From the NCBI RefSeq assembly GCF_009735585.1, contig NZ_VJVW01000002.1, positions 574,209-638,208 of the forward strand: a stretch of DNA of 64,000 bases, written 5' to 3'. The notes below the pieces were generated by a model that was given only the letters and a program-made list of their open reading frames with translations, searched no databases and was not told the DNA's origin. Made by a program: the position numbers and the translations under genes. Each line of letters starts with the position of its first letter. Positions within the stretch are counted from its first letter, which is position 1. Source of the stretch: Christiangramia aestuarii. GTDB lineage: Bacteria > Bacteroidota > Bacteroidia > Flavobacteriales > Flavobacteriaceae. Positions 42,356 through 51,895 of the stretch are shown piece after piece.

Positions 42356-42907
42356 ATGGATGAAGTTGAATTTATTCTAGAAGAAGCAAAGGAAGGAATG
42401 GAAAAGGCCATTGCGCATCTTAAAAAACAACTTTCTAATATTCGCGCCGGAAAGGCGAACCCAAGTATGCTTGGGAGCGTAATGGTAGAGTACTACGGTT
42501 CTCAAACCCCGCTGCAGCAGGTAGCGAACGTGAATACCCCAGATGCCCGAACCCTTTCTATCCAGCCATTCGAAAAAAGCCTTATTCAGGAGATCGAAAA
42601 AGGTATCATGATGGCAAACCTTGGCTTTAATCCTATGAATAATGGAGAAAGTGTGATCATCAACGTTCCGCCACTTACAGAAGAGCGAAGAAAACAACTT
42701 TCTAAACAGGCAAAGGCTGAAGCTGAAGACGCCAAAGTAGGTATTCGTAATGACAGGAAGCAGGCGATGCAGGAATTAAAGAAACTTGATATCTCTGAAG
42801 ATCTTTTAAAAACTTCTGAAGACGAGGTACAGGAGCTTACCAATACTTATATTGAAAGAATCGACAAGATCCTTGAGGTAAAAGAAAAGGAGATCATGAC
42901 CGTTTAA
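42356..42907 (+). CDS. frr: ribosome recycling factor
   Basis: A 183-residue factor that splits terminated ribosomes with EF-G. Full-length with the core KKQLSNIRAGKANPSMLGSVMVEYYGSQTPLQQVANVNTPDARTLSIQPFEKSLIQEIEKGIMMANLGFNPMNNGESVIINVPPLTEERRKQL and the C-terminal helix of the L-shaped protein. Co-transcribed with pyrH; a complex hairpin terminator follows the stop. Confidence 0.97.
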   Translation: MDEVEFILEEAKEGMEKAIAHLKKQLSNIRAGKANPSMLGSVMVEYYGSQTPLQQVANVNTPDARTLSIQPFEKSLIQEIEKGIMMANLGFNPMNNGESVIINVPPLTEERRKQLSKQAKAEAEDAKVGIRNDRKQAMQELKKLDISEDLLKTSEDEVQELTNTYIERIDKILEVKEKEIMTV

Positions 42908-42929
42908 TGTTCTCCAACCTACATAAATT

Positions 42930-42976
42930 TGCCGGTTTAGGTCTGAAAGAGCTCAGATTTGACCCGGCATTTTTTA
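42930..42976 (+). terminator. intrinsic terminator after frr
   Basis: TGCCGG (42930-42935) pairs with CCGGCA (42964-42969), and inside it TCTGA (42942-42946) with TCAGA (42953-42957), followed by a T run near 42970. An in-frame TTG at 42959 lies inside this hairpin and is not the start of the next gene. Confidence 0.7.
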
Positions 42977-43009
42977 TTTTATAACAGGCCCAAATCCCCA
43001 GCCAGACCT

Positions 43010-45469
43010 ATGCGCTTTTATTTCCTGGTATTTTTATTTTTATGCAATTTTAGTTTACTGGCCCAGACCCGTATCCCTGGCAGGGTGATCAATAAGGATA
43101 CCCGGGAACCATTGGCTTATGCTAAGATCCAGCTAGGAAATGACATACAGTTGCTGAGCAATATCGACGGGAGTTTTGAAATTCAACTGGACAAGGAAAA
43201 GGACAGTCTTCAAATATCATACATAGGCTTTAAAACTATACGAACGGAGGTAAGCCGGGACACCAGGTATCTACAGATTGGGATGCGTCCCAATTATGAG
43301 CAGCTGCAAACGGTCAATATTTCTGATGGACGCAAGCTCGCAAATATCATTATTGAAAAAGCTATTAGAAACCGGGAGAAAAATGATCCGGAAATCGCTT
43401 TAAACGGATTCAGGTATAGATCCTATTCCAAATTCATCATAGATAACGAGAACGGGGGCATGCAAATGCAGGCCGATTCCACCTCGGCGACCATGGAAAC
43501 CATTATCAACCAGGGACGCGGCTATCTTTCAGAAAAGGTTTCAGAACATTTTTACACCAAAAAGAATGGCCGAAAGGAGAAAGTGATCGGCCTGGAAACA
43601 GCGGGCTTTGAAGAACCGGTCTACAACGTTCTGGCTATGGATGTGAATCCGCTTTCCCTCTACAAGAACAAATACAAGCTGTACAAGACAGATTATGCCG
43701 GACCCCTTGGTAACGAGGCATTTAAGAACTACGAGTACAAGATCCTGGACACTACTTCTACGAAAAGGCCTGCCTACGTGATATATTTTAAACCCAGGCG
43801 TGAAATGGTTGTGGCAGGCCTGGAAGGAGTTCTTTACCTGGATACCACTTCTTTTGCCATTCAAAAAGCTAAGGCCCAGCTACTGGGCGCCATAAGACTG
43901 GAAGTAAACCATAATTACGAATATCATCCTGAAAAAGAGCTATGGTTCCCTTCGGAACAAACCACCAAAATAAGGCCGGGCTCAGGAGGAAAAGAGATCG
44001 CTGTTTTTGGAGGCACCATAGGCCTGGGTACTGTACAGCAAAAGAAAGGCGTGCTAGGAGTGATCTTTGGATCAGCTGATGTATCCCGAGACCTATACCT
44101 GAACTCCGTCAGCAGGACCTTTGACATCGAGCTTGATTATACAGGAAAGATCGAAAAGCCCGGGGCCGAGATCTACGTGAATCCCGAAGCTATTAAAAGA
44201 GATTCGGAGTTCTGGCAGGAAAACCGAAAGATTGAATTCTCTGCACGGGATGAGGCTACCAGCGCAAAAGTAGACAGCCTGATCGAGGCCGGTAATGTGC
44301 GAAGAAAGATCGAGGTGAAAAATGCCATCGCGGTTGGTCATTACCCCATTGGATTCTGGGACCTCGATCTTAGCAAGATTTTTAAGTTCAGTAATTACGA
44401 AGGTATTCGCCTGGGCGTTGGAGGCAGGACCAACGACAGGTTTTCCGACGATTTCAGCCTGAATGGCTACACCACCTATGGCTTTAAGGACGAGGTACAA
44501 AAATACGGGATCGGCTCCAAGATCTACCTGAACAAGGCCACGGGCACCAACCTGCTTTTTTCGGTAAGCCGCGATATACAGGAAACTGCCTCCTTTTATT
44601 ATTTAAAAGGACAGAACACCTTTGCTATTCTCGAACCAAGGTTTGTAAACATTAACTTCCTGTATAATTACAAAAGGTTTTATGCAGGCATCGAACACAG
44701 GATCACCCCAAAGCTGAACGCTGAAATACAGGTGGGCCGGCAAGAGATATGGCAGATCAGGGATTACAGCTACCTGCATGATGGGAAAGAATTCACGAAT
44801 TATAATCTTTCCAGTATTACCCTTTCATTTTTATGGAGGCCATTTTCCAGGTTTTTAACCACCCCGGAGAGTAATATAGTTCTGGAAAAGAACTTTCCCC
44901 AGTTCACGGGACAGATCGAACAGGCGATCTCAGCCTTTGGCGGGGATTTCAGCTTTACCCGAATAGGCCTAAAGGCCGAACATGAGATAAGGAACCTGGA
45001 CCGGTCCCGGACAGAATTCATCCTGGAAGGGAATTATGGTTTTGGGGACCTTCCGCTTACCCATGCTTTCCATGCCAATCCCAATAATCCGGATAGGGAG
45101 AATGTTTTAAGAAGGTTTTCCATTGCGGGCAGAAACAGTTTCGAGACCATGTATTTTAACGAGTTCTTCAGCGAGCGCCAGGCCAGCCTGCATATCAGGC
45201 ATCAGCTCAGGCCTTTCCTCATCTCTAAAAGCTTTCAGCCAGAAATGGTCTTTATTTCGAGGTTTGCCATTGGTGATTTCGACAACCAGAATAAACATCA
45301 GAACATAAGTTTCGACACTCTTAACCATGGGTATTCTGAGGCCGGGATAGAGCTCAATAAGATTCTTGCCGGTTTTGGTCTTGGGGCCGCCTACAGGTAT
45401 GGCGCTTATCACCTGGACACATTCAAAAAGAATTTCGCCTTTAAATTCACGCTGCAGTTGCAGCTTTAA
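43010..45469 (+). CDS. DUF5686 outer-membrane protein with carboxypeptidase-like domain
   Basis: An 819-residue exported protein: signal MRFYFLVFLFLCNFSLLAQ, a carboxypeptidase regulatory-like (CarboxypepD_reg-like) domain, RIPGRVINKDTREPLAYAKIQLGNDIQ ... IDGSFEIQLDKEKDSLQISYIGFKTI, then the DUF5686 domain and a long beta-rich end with many aromatic strands (e.g. YLHDGKEFTNYNLSSITLSFLWRPF) that looks like an outer-membrane barrel. The last residue pattern FAFKFTLQLQL fits an outer-membrane protein. Function is unknown. I moved the start to 43010 because the frame from 42959 begins in the frr terminator. Confidence 0.82.
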   Translation: MRFYFLVFLFLCNFSLLAQTRIPGRVINKDTREPLAYAKIQLGNDIQLLSNIDGSFEIQLDKEKDSLQISYIGFKTIRTEVSRDTRYLQIGMRPNYEQLQTVNISDGRKLANIIIEKAIRNREKNDPEIALNGFRYRSYSKFIIDNENGGMQMQADSTSATMETIINQGRGYLSEKVSEHFYTKKNGRKEKVIGLETAGFEEPVYNVLAMDVNPLSLYKNKYKLYKTDYAGPLGNEAFKNYEYKILDTTSTKRPAYVIYFKPRREMVVAGLEGVLYLDTTSFAIQKAKAQLLGAIRLEVNHNYEYHPEKELWFPSEQTTKIRPGSGGKEIAVFGGTIGLGTVQQKKGVLGVIFGSADVSRDLYLNSVSRTFDIELDYTGKIEKPGAEIYVNPEAIKRDSEFWQENRKIEFSARDEATSAKVDSLIEAGNVRRKIEVKNAIAVGHYPIGFWDLDLSKIFKFSNYEGIRLGVGGRTNDRFSDDFSLNGYTTYGFKDEVQKYGIGSKIYLNKATGTNLLFSVSRDIQETASFYYLKGQNTFAILEPRFVNINFLYNYKRFYAGIEHRITPKLNAEIQVGRQEIWQIRDYSYLHDGKEFTNYNLSSITLSFLWRPFSRFLTTPESNIVLEKNFPQFTGQIEQAISAFGGDFSFTRIGLKAEHEIRNLDRSRTEFILEGNYGFGDLPLTHAFHANPNNPDRENVLRRFSIAGRNSFETMYFNEFFSERQASLHIRHQLRPFLISKSFQPEMVFISRFAIGDFDNQNKHQNISFDTLNHGYSEAGIELNKILAGFGLGAAYRYGAYHLDTFKKNFAFKFTLQLQL

Positions 45470-45519
45470 TTGTTGGAAGATTAATCCTTTAATACGAACC
45501 AATTAAGTCAGCTTTTTTC

Positions 45520-45527
45520 TACCTTTG
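45520..45527 (+). promoter_or_regulatory. -7 element of the RND/MMPL gene promoter
   Basis: TACCTTTG at 45520-45527 matches the TAnnTTTG consensus and lies 18 nt before the ATG at 45546. No clear -33 element is seen. Confidence 0.4.
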
Positions 45528-45545
45528 CGCCGCTAAAACACAGCC

Positions 45546-47960
45546 ATGCATAAGATTTTCAGCTTTGGATTTTGGAACTCCATCGCCCGACTTATTCTGA
45601 GAAATAGGATCACCATTATAGTTATAATCGCTATAGCCACTTTCCTGCTTTCTACGCAGTGGAAGAACATGCGTTTTTCTTATACGGAAGCTAACCTGAT
45701 GCCAGATGATCACCCCGTGAACATCAGCTACAACGACTTCCTGAATAAATTCGGGGAAGAAGGAAATCTTATCCTGCTGGGAGTACAGGATTCTGCTCTT
45801 TTTACTCCTGAAAAGTTCAATGCATGGAATAAGCTTACCAAAAAACTCACCGAATATCCGGAAGTTGACCATATCATTTCTCCGGCAAGCCTGAAGGAAT
45901 TAAAGAAATTTGAAGACCCCAAACGCTTCGAAATGGTCCCTGCCCTGGAACAGGAAGAACCAGACAGTTCTGAACTTGAAGAGTTCGAAAACAAGCTTTT
46001 TACAGAGCTGCCTTTTTATGAGAACCTGGTTTACAGTTCTCACTCCAATACCATACAGTCTGCACTTTACCTGAACAAGGAACTGGTGAACACCAAGGCC
46101 CGGAAGATCTTTGTACTGGAAGAACTGGATCCGCTTATCCAGGAATTCGAAGAAAAATACGATATAGACGTTCGTGTTTCCGGGATGCCCTATATCCGCA
46201 CCCTGAATGCACAGAACATTGTAGATGAGATAGGCCTGTTTATTCTGGCGGCACTAATGGTAACCTCGCTTATCTTCTTTTTCTTTTTCCGCTCCATCAG
46301 AGCGACCTTCATTTCCATGTTCACGGTATGCATCGGGGTGATGTGGGCCTTTGGAGTCATAGGATTGTTGCATTACGAGATCACCATTTTAACCGCGTTG
46401 ATCCCACCGCTGATCATCGTGATCGGGATTCCCAACTGTATCTTCCTGATCAACAAATACCAGCAGGAGATCAAAAAACACGGAAATCAGGCAAAATCAC
46501 TACAAAGGGTGATCACCAAGGTCGGGAACGCTACCTTAATGACCAACCTAACCACCGCTTCAGGTTTCGCAACCTTTATACTTACAGATAGCCAGCTACT
46601 CAGGGAATTCGGGGTGGTAGCCTCTATCAACATTATCGCCATCTTTGTTTTGAGCCTGTTGATAATCCCAATTATTTACAGTTACCTGAAACCGCCCAAG
46701 GACAGGCACCTGAAACACCTCACCAAAAAATGGATTGGTGGATTCGTGGACTGGATGGAAAATATGGTCCGCAACCACCGTATCGCTATCTATATTTCTT
46801 CTATCGTACTTCTCGTAGCGAGCATTATCGGGATCTATACCATCAAGATCTCCGGAAGTATCCTGGAAGACATGCCGAAGAACACCACTTTCTACAAGGA
46901 TGTGAAATTCTTTGAAAGCGAGTTCGACGGGGTGATGCCTTTAGAGATACTGATAGATACCAAAAGACCAAAGGGAGTAATGAAACTCTCAACATTAAAA
47001 AGAATGGACGAGCTGGAGCAGTTCATTCAGGACATTCCGGAGCTTTCCAAGCCTCTTTCGGTGAACCGACTGGTGAAATACTCCAAGCAGGCTTATTATA
47101 ACGGCAATCCGAAATATTATCAGTTACCAAGTTCTCAGGAGCGAAATTTCATCATGCCCTATGCAAAGAGCCTTTCTTCCAACGAAGGCATTATGCAGTC
47201 TTACGTAGATTCTACCGGGCAATACGCGAGGATCACCACCTTTATGAAAGACGTGGGCACCGAAAAAATGGAGGAGATCGAGAATGACCTCCTGCCACAG
47301 ATCCAGAAGATTTTCCCTGAAGACAGGTATGATATCACCATTACTGGAAAGGCACTGCTATTCCAGAAAGGAACCAATTACCTGGTCAAGAACCTGATTA
47401 TTTCCCTGGGTCTGGCCATACTCTTGATCGCCATACTTATGGCCTGGATGTTCAGGAGTTTCAGGATGATCGTGATCTCCCTGGTTCCAAACTTATTGCC
47501 GCTACTGGTTACCGCCGGCGTCATGGGATTTTTGGGTGTTCCCATTAAGCCTTCCACCATCCTGGTGTTTAGCATCGCTTTCGGGATCTCTGTAGACGAC
47601 ACTATTCACTTCCTGGCCAAATATCGCCAGGAACTTAAAGCGAATAACTGGAAGATCAAGCGCTCAGTCTATGCCTCCTTGAGAGAGACCGGGGTGAGTA
47701 TGTTCTATACTTCCATCGTGCTTTTCTTCGGCTTCTCCGTTTTTATGATAAGCAGCTTTGGTGGAACCGTCGCTCTTGGAGGACTGGTCTCGGCTACCCT
47801 GCTTTTCGCTATGCTGGCCAATCTTTTACTATTGCCTTCCCTACTGCTTTCTTTGGAAAGAAGTATCGCGAATAAGGAGGTCCTAAAAGAACCGGCCATG
47901 AATATTATTGAATCTGAAGAAGACGAGCAGGAGTATAATTCAAACGGACAAAAGAATTAA
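45546..47960 (+). CDS. RND-superfamily (MMPL-like) exporter
   Basis: An 804-residue inner-membrane protein with two repeats of one N-terminal helix plus a loop and a cluster of helices, so about 12 helices in all. The first half has a periplasmic domain (LMPDDHPVNISYNDFLNKFGEEGNLILLGVQD), then helices from LFILAALMVTSLIFFFFFRSI onward; the second half repeats this with VKNLIISLGLAILLIAILMAWMFRSFRM and the charged motif FGISVDDTIHFLAKYRQE, the proton-relay signature of the family. It likely exports a hydrophobic compound or lipid; substrate unknown. Confidence 0.88.
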   Translation: MHKIFSFGFWNSIARLILRNRITIIVIIAIATFLLSTQWKNMRFSYTEANLMPDDHPVNISYNDFLNKFGEEGNLILLGVQDSALFTPEKFNAWNKLTKKLTEYPEVDHIISPASLKELKKFEDPKRFEMVPALEQEEPDSSELEEFENKLFTELPFYENLVYSSHSNTIQSALYLNKELVNTKARKIFVLEELDPLIQEFEEKYDIDVRVSGMPYIRTLNAQNIVDEIGLFILAALMVTSLIFFFFFRSIRATFISMFTVCIGVMWAFGVIGLLHYEITILTALIPPLIIVIGIPNCIFLINKYQQEIKKHGNQAKSLQRVITKVGNATLMTNLTTASGFATFILTDSQLLREFGVVASINIIAIFVLSLLIIPIIYSYLKPPKDRHLKHLTKKWIGGFVDWMENMVRNHRIAIYISSIVLLVASIIGIYTIKISGSILEDMPKNTTFYKDVKFFESEFDGVMPLEILIDTKRPKGVMKLSTLKRMDELEQFIQDIPELSKPLSVNRLVKYSKQAYYNGNPKYYQLPSSQERNFIMPYAKSLSSNEGIMQSYVDSTGQYARITTFMKDVGTEKMEEIENDLLPQIQKIFPEDRYDITITGKALLFQKGTNYLVKNLIISLGLAILLIAILMAWMFRSFRMIVISLVPNLLPLLVTAGVMGFLGVPIKPSTILVFSIAFGISVDDTIHFLAKYRQELKANNWKIKRSVYASLRETGVSMFYTSIVLFFGFSVFMISSFGGTVALGGLVSATLLFAMLANLLLLPSLLLSLERSIANKEVLKEPAMNIIESEEDEQEYNSNGQKN

Positions 47961-47981
47961 AAACGTTAATAAAATGGCCTG

Positions 47982-48013
47982 CTTGCTAAGCTTCAGGCTA
48001 AAAACTATCTTTG
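47982..48013 (+). promoter_or_regulatory. Bacteroidota-type promoter of asnS
   Basis: CTTG at 47982-47985, 20 nt, and TATCTTTG at 48006-48013. Transcription would begin near 48020, 15 nt before the ATG. Confidence 0.55.
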
Positions 48014-48034
48014 TTTTTTCTAAATTTCAACTAA

Positions 48035-49477
48035 ATGATACAAGCAAAAATCGCTGAAATACTGGAAAGCGATCAGTTTTTACAGGAACACCATGTGAAA
48101 GGTTGGGTACGCTCTTTCAGGAGCAATAGATTTATCGCCCTTAATGATGGTTCTGGATTAAAAAACCTTCAGTGTGTAATCGATTTTGAAAATACAGATG
48201 AGGAGATCATCAAAAGGATAAATGTGGGTGCGGCCATCTCTGTAAAAGGTACTCTCAAGGAGAGCCAAGGGAGCCAGCAGCGTGTGGAAATTGAAGTTAA
48301 TGAAATTGAGATCCTTGGAGATGCCAACCCTGAAGAGGTTAAATTAACCATTCTTTCTCCCAAGAAACACAGCATGGAGAAGCTTCGCGAACAGGCTCAC
48401 CTGCGCGTGCGCACCAATACTTTTGGAGCGGTAATGCGTGTGAGAAGCAGGCTGTCTTTTGCTGTTCATAAATATTTTCAGGACAGGAACTTCTACTATG
48501 TGAATACCCCAATTATCACCGGCAGTGACGCCGAAGGAGCCGGAGAAATGTTCAAGGTGACCAACCTGGATCTTAAGAACCCTCCAAAAAACGAGGATGG
48601 CAGCATAAATTACAAGGAAGATTTCTTCGGAAAGGAAACAAACCTTACCGTTTCTGGGCAGCTGGAAGCTGAAACTTTTGCCCTGGGGCTTGGGCAGGTT
48701 TATACGTTTGGTCCAACCTTCAGAGCTGAAAATTCCAATACCTCCAGGCATTTAGCTGAATTCTGGATGATAGAGCCCGAGGTTGCATTTTGTGACCTTG
48801 ACGGAAATATGGACCTGGCAGAAGATTTCATCAAATTCGTCCTGAAGTACGTACTGGAAAATTGTAAAGAAGATCTTGAATTCCTTGCTGAAAGACAGGA
48901 AAATGAAGACAAGCTTAAGCCAAAGGCCGAGCGGAGCGAAATGACCCTTCTAGAGAAGCTGAATTTCGTACTGGACAATAACTTCAAAAGAGTAAGCTAT
49001 ACCGAGGCCATCGAGATTCTTAAGAACTCAAAACCTAACAAGAAGAAGAAATTCAACTATATCATTGAAGAATGGGGTGCCGATCTTCAAAGTGAACACG
49101 AAAGATACCTGGTAGAAAAGCACTTTAAGTGCCCGGTCATCCTTTTCGATTACCCTGCCAATATCAAGGCTTTCTATATGAGGCTGAACGAGGACGGAAA
49201 GACCGTAAGAGCTATGGACATACTTTTCCCCGGGATTGGAGAGATCGTAGGAGGAAGTCAGCGTGAGGAACGCCTGGACGTACTTAAAGAAAAGATGGCC
49301 GAGCTTAATATCCCTGAAGAAGAGCTTTGGTGGTACCTGGATACCCGGAAATTCGGTACTTGTGTACACAGTGGTTTTGGACTAGGCTTTGAAAGGCTGG
49401 TACAATTCACTACAGGAATGGGCAATATCAGAGATGTGATCCCTTTCCCTAGAACTCCGCAAAACGCAGAATTTTAA
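48035..49477 (+). CDS. asnS: asparaginyl-tRNA synthetase
   Basis: A 480-residue class IIb synthetase. N-terminal OB-fold anticodon-binding domain (HVKGWVRSFRSNRFIALNDGSGLKNLQCVIDF), class II motif 2 in FRAENSNTSRHLAEFWMIEPEVAF, and motif 3 GFGLGFERLVQFTTGMGNIRDVIPFPRTP. Motif 1 and catalytic core (HKYFQDRNFYYVNTPIITGSDAEGAGEMF) match AsnRS rather than AspRS. An rluA-type gene follows after 4 bp. Confidence 0.96.
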   Translation: MIQAKIAEILESDQFLQEHHVKGWVRSFRSNRFIALNDGSGLKNLQCVIDFENTDEEIIKRINVGAAISVKGTLKESQGSQQRVEIEVNEIEILGDANPEEVKLTILSPKKHSMEKLREQAHLRVRTNTFGAVMRVRSRLSFAVHKYFQDRNFYYVNTPIITGSDAEGAGEMFKVTNLDLKNPPKNEDGSINYKEDFFGKETNLTVSGQLEAETFALGLGQVYTFGPTFRAENSNTSRHLAEFWMIEPEVAFCDLDGNMDLAEDFIKFVLKYVLENCKEDLEFLAERQENEDKLKPKAERSEMTLLEKLNFVLDNNFKRVSYTEAIEILKNSKPNKKKKFNYIIEEWGADLQSEHERYLVEKHFKCPVILFDYPANIKAFYMRLNEDGKTVRAMDILFPGIGEIVGGSQREERLDVLKEKMAELNIPEEELWWYLDTRKFGTCVHSGFGLGFERLVQFTTGMGNIRDVIPFPRTPQNAEF

Positions 49478-49481
49478 TTAC

Positions 49482-50351
49482 TTGAAAATACAAGAAACGC
49501 ATATAGTTCCTGCAATCTCAAAAGAAATAAGATTGCAGGAATATGCGGTTTCTATCTTCACTACAATCCAAACCCGCAGCAGCCTGAAGAAGGCAATCAA
49601 AAAGGGTTTGCTTCTTATAGATGGACAAAAGGCTTCTACAGCCAGCTGGATTAAAGAAGGCCAGAAGATACAGCTTCTCGAGCCAGATATCCAGGACAAG
49701 AAAATATACCGCCTGGACCTGGAGGTACTTTATGAGGATGAATACCTTGCGGTGATCCACAAGCCAGCAGGCTATCCTACCAGCGGTAATTTCTTTAAAA
49801 GTATAGAAAACGCCTTGCCTCATAACCTTATCAGATCGAATGAACCTGATGCCCTGCACTATCCTCTACCGGCGCACCGGCTGGACAGCCCTACTGCAGG
49901 CATACTGCTGTGCGCGAAAACCAGGAATACACTTATAAAGCTTCAGCAGGGTTTTGCAGAAAAGAAAATTCAGAAAACCTATTACGCAGTGGTAAATGGC
50001 GAGATCTCCGGTCACAGTACTATAAACTCACCTATTGAAGCTAAGCCTGCGATAACGCATATTCGACCGAAAGAATTCTATAAAATAAATTCAGATCTGT
50101 ATACGCTGGCAGAAGTAAATCCGTTAACAGGAAGAACACATCAAATTAGAATTCATTTAAGCAGAAATAAGACCGCGATCGTAGGTGATGAAATTTACGG
50201 GCAGCAGGAAAACAGCTTTTTCAGGAACAAGAACCTCTTTCTGTTTGCCGGTGGGATAAGTTTTGTTCATCCTTTAAAAAATGAGGAAATGAACTTCAGC
50301 ATAAAATTGCCAAAAAGGTTCAGGAACCTGCGTAATTACAGGCTGCGTTAA
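49482..50351 (+). CDS. RluA-family pseudouridine synthase
   Basis: A 289-residue pseudouridine synthase for rRNA or tRNA. The N-terminal part has an S4-like segment (SLKKAIKKGLLLIDGQKASTASWIKEGQKIQL), and the catalytic motif is PAHRLDSPTAGILLCAKT with the active-site Asp. The RluA-type NPLTGRTHQIRIHLSRNKTAIVGDEIYG follows. There is no upstream ATG in a good position, so a TTG at 49482 is used as start. It starts 4 bp after asnS. The modified base cannot be told from sequence alone. Confidence 0.88.
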   Translation: MKIQETHIVPAISKEIRLQEYAVSIFTTIQTRSSLKKAIKKGLLLIDGQKASTASWIKEGQKIQLLEPDIQDKKIYRLDLEVLYEDEYLAVIHKPAGYPTSGNFFKSIENALPHNLIRSNEPDALHYPLPAHRLDSPTAGILLCAKTRNTLIKLQQGFAEKKIQKTYYAVVNGEISGHSTINSPIEAKPAITHIRPKEFYKINSDLYTLAEVNPLTGRTHQIRIHLSRNKTAIVGDEIYGQQENSFFRNKNLFLFAGGISFVHPLKNEEMNFSIKLPKRFRNLRNYRLR

Positions 50352-50407
50352 CAAAATTTTACCACAAACATAAGCTGTGCCAAAGCGAGTATGGCTCGTA
50401 TTTTCCT

Positions 50408-50415
50408 TATTTTTG
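50408..50415 (+). promoter_or_regulatory. -7 element of the rpoN promoter
   Basis: TATTTTTG at 50408-50415 matches the TAnnTTTG consensus, 20 nt before the rpoN ATG. The -33 region is not clear. Confidence 0.4.
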
Positions 50416-50434
50416 TTAGAGAAGCAAGATTTTT

Positions 50435-51895
50435 ATGCTAAAGCAACAATTAAATCTCAAATTATCTCAAAAGCTATCTCCGCAGCAGATACAGCTTATG
50501 AAACTCATTCAATTACCTACCCAGGCATTTGAACAGAGGATCAAGCAGGAGCTGGAAGAAAACCCTGCGCTGGAAGATGGAAAGGAAGAGAGGATAGATG
50601 AATACGACGACCTGGTGAATGACAATTCATCTGAGGACGATTATGATAATGAGACCATAGAAACTGAGATAGACGTTGACGAGTATCTTAGTGACGATGA
50701 AATACCAAGTTATCGTCTAAACGCGAACAATTACAGTCCCGATGACGATGACAAGCAGGTGCCTTATGCCGCGGGAACTTCTTTTACCCAGCACTTGAAA
50801 ACACAGTTAAGCACTATTCGCCTGGACGAGACCGAAGAGGAGATCGCAGAATTCCTGGTGGGTAGCGTGGACGAAAGCGGATACATAAGAAGGAGCATAC
50901 AGGATATCGTCGATGACCTGGCCTTCACCCAGAACATCTATACAGACGAGGAGAAGGTTGAAAAGGTATTACAGAAAGTACAGCGGCTGGACCCGGCAGG
51001 TGTAGGTGCCAGAAGCCTGGAAGAATGTCTTATCATCCAGCTGAATCGAAGGGAAGCAACCAAAGCCGTGGAGCTGGCAAAAGATATACTGGAAAGGTCT
51101 TTTGATCATTTCAGCAAGAAGCATTACAAGAAACTGCTTTCACGCCATGATATTTCAGAAGATGAATTAAGGGACGCGATAGATGTAATAGAACATTTGA
51201 ACCCAAAACCGGGAGGAGCCTATTCGGGCAACACCCGCATGGTAGAACATGTGATCCCCGATTTTACGATTAAGATAGAGGACGGGGAGCTTCAGCTTAC
51301 CCTTAACGGAAGAAATGCTCCAGAAATGCATATCTCCAGGGATTACAACAATATGCTGAAGGGCTATAAGGAGTCCAAGGAAAAGACCAAGGCACAGAAA
51401 GACGCGGTGATGTTCATCAAACAGAAGCTGGACGCGGCAAAATGGTTCATCGAGGCCATCAAGCAGAGACAACAGACCCTAATGGTCACCATGAGCTCAA
51501 TCATGAACTACCAGAAAGAGTATTTTCTCACCGGGGATGAGCGTAATTTAAGACCCATGATCCTTAAGGACATTGCCGATGAGATAGAAATGGACGTTTC
51601 CACCGTTTCGCGTGTGGCAAATTCTAAGTATGTGGACACGCCCTACGGAACCAAGCTTATCAAAGAGTTCTTTTCAGAATCTATGAAGAACGACCAGGGT
51701 GAAGACGTATCTACCAGGGAGATCAAAAAGATCCTTGAAATGTCTATTGAAGAAGAGGATAAAAGGAAACCCCTCACAGATGAAAAGCTTGCAAAGGTTT
51801 TAAAGGATAAAGGTTACCCGATCGCAAGGAGAACGGTGGCCAAGTACAGGGAACAGTTAGATATCCCGGTAGCCCGGTTACGTAAAGAAATTTAA
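50435..51895 (+). CDS. rpoN: RNA polymerase sigma-54 factor
   Basis: A 486-residue sigma-54. Region I is the glutamine/leucine-rich activator domain (LNLKLSQKLSPQQIQLMKLIQLPTQAFEQRIKQELEENPALED), then an acidic linker (about 50-110, with many D and E), the core-binding region, and the DNA-binding end with the HTH and the RpoN box ARRTVAKYREQL in PIARRTVAKYREQLDIPVARLRKEI. Needs an AAA+ enhancer-binding protein to open promoters; none is in this window and I saw no clear -24/-12 site in the intergenic DNA. Its stop overlaps the next gene start as TAATG. Confidence 0.97.
   Translation: MLKQQLNLKLSQKLSPQQIQLMKLIQLPTQAFEQRIKQELEENPALEDGKEERIDEYDDLVNDNSSEDDYDNETIETEIDVDEYLSDDEIPSYRLNANNYSPDDDDKQVPYAAGTSFTQHLKTQLSTIRLDETEEEIAEFLVGSVDESGYIRRSIQDIVDDLAFTQNIYTDEEKVEKVLQKVQRLDPAGVGARSLEECLIIQLNRREATKAVELAKDILERSFDHFSKKHYKKLLSRHDISEDELRDAIDVIEHLNPKPGGAYSGNTRMVEHVIPDFTIKIEDGELQLTLNGRNAPEMHISRDYNNMLKGYKESKEKTKAQKDAVMFIKQKLDAAKWFIEAIKQRQQTLMVTMSSIMNYQKEYFLTGDERNLRPMILKDIADEIEMDVSTVSRVANSKYVDTPYGTKLIKEFFSESMKNDQGEDVSTREIKKILEMSIEEEDKRKPLTDEKLAKVLKDKGYPIARRTVAKYREQLDIPVARLRKEI

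Noticed and set aside
42959..43009. Start of the DUF5686 gene at a TTG at 42959
   Set aside because: This TTG lies inside the frr terminator hairpin, and a normal signal peptide begins at the ATG at 43010.
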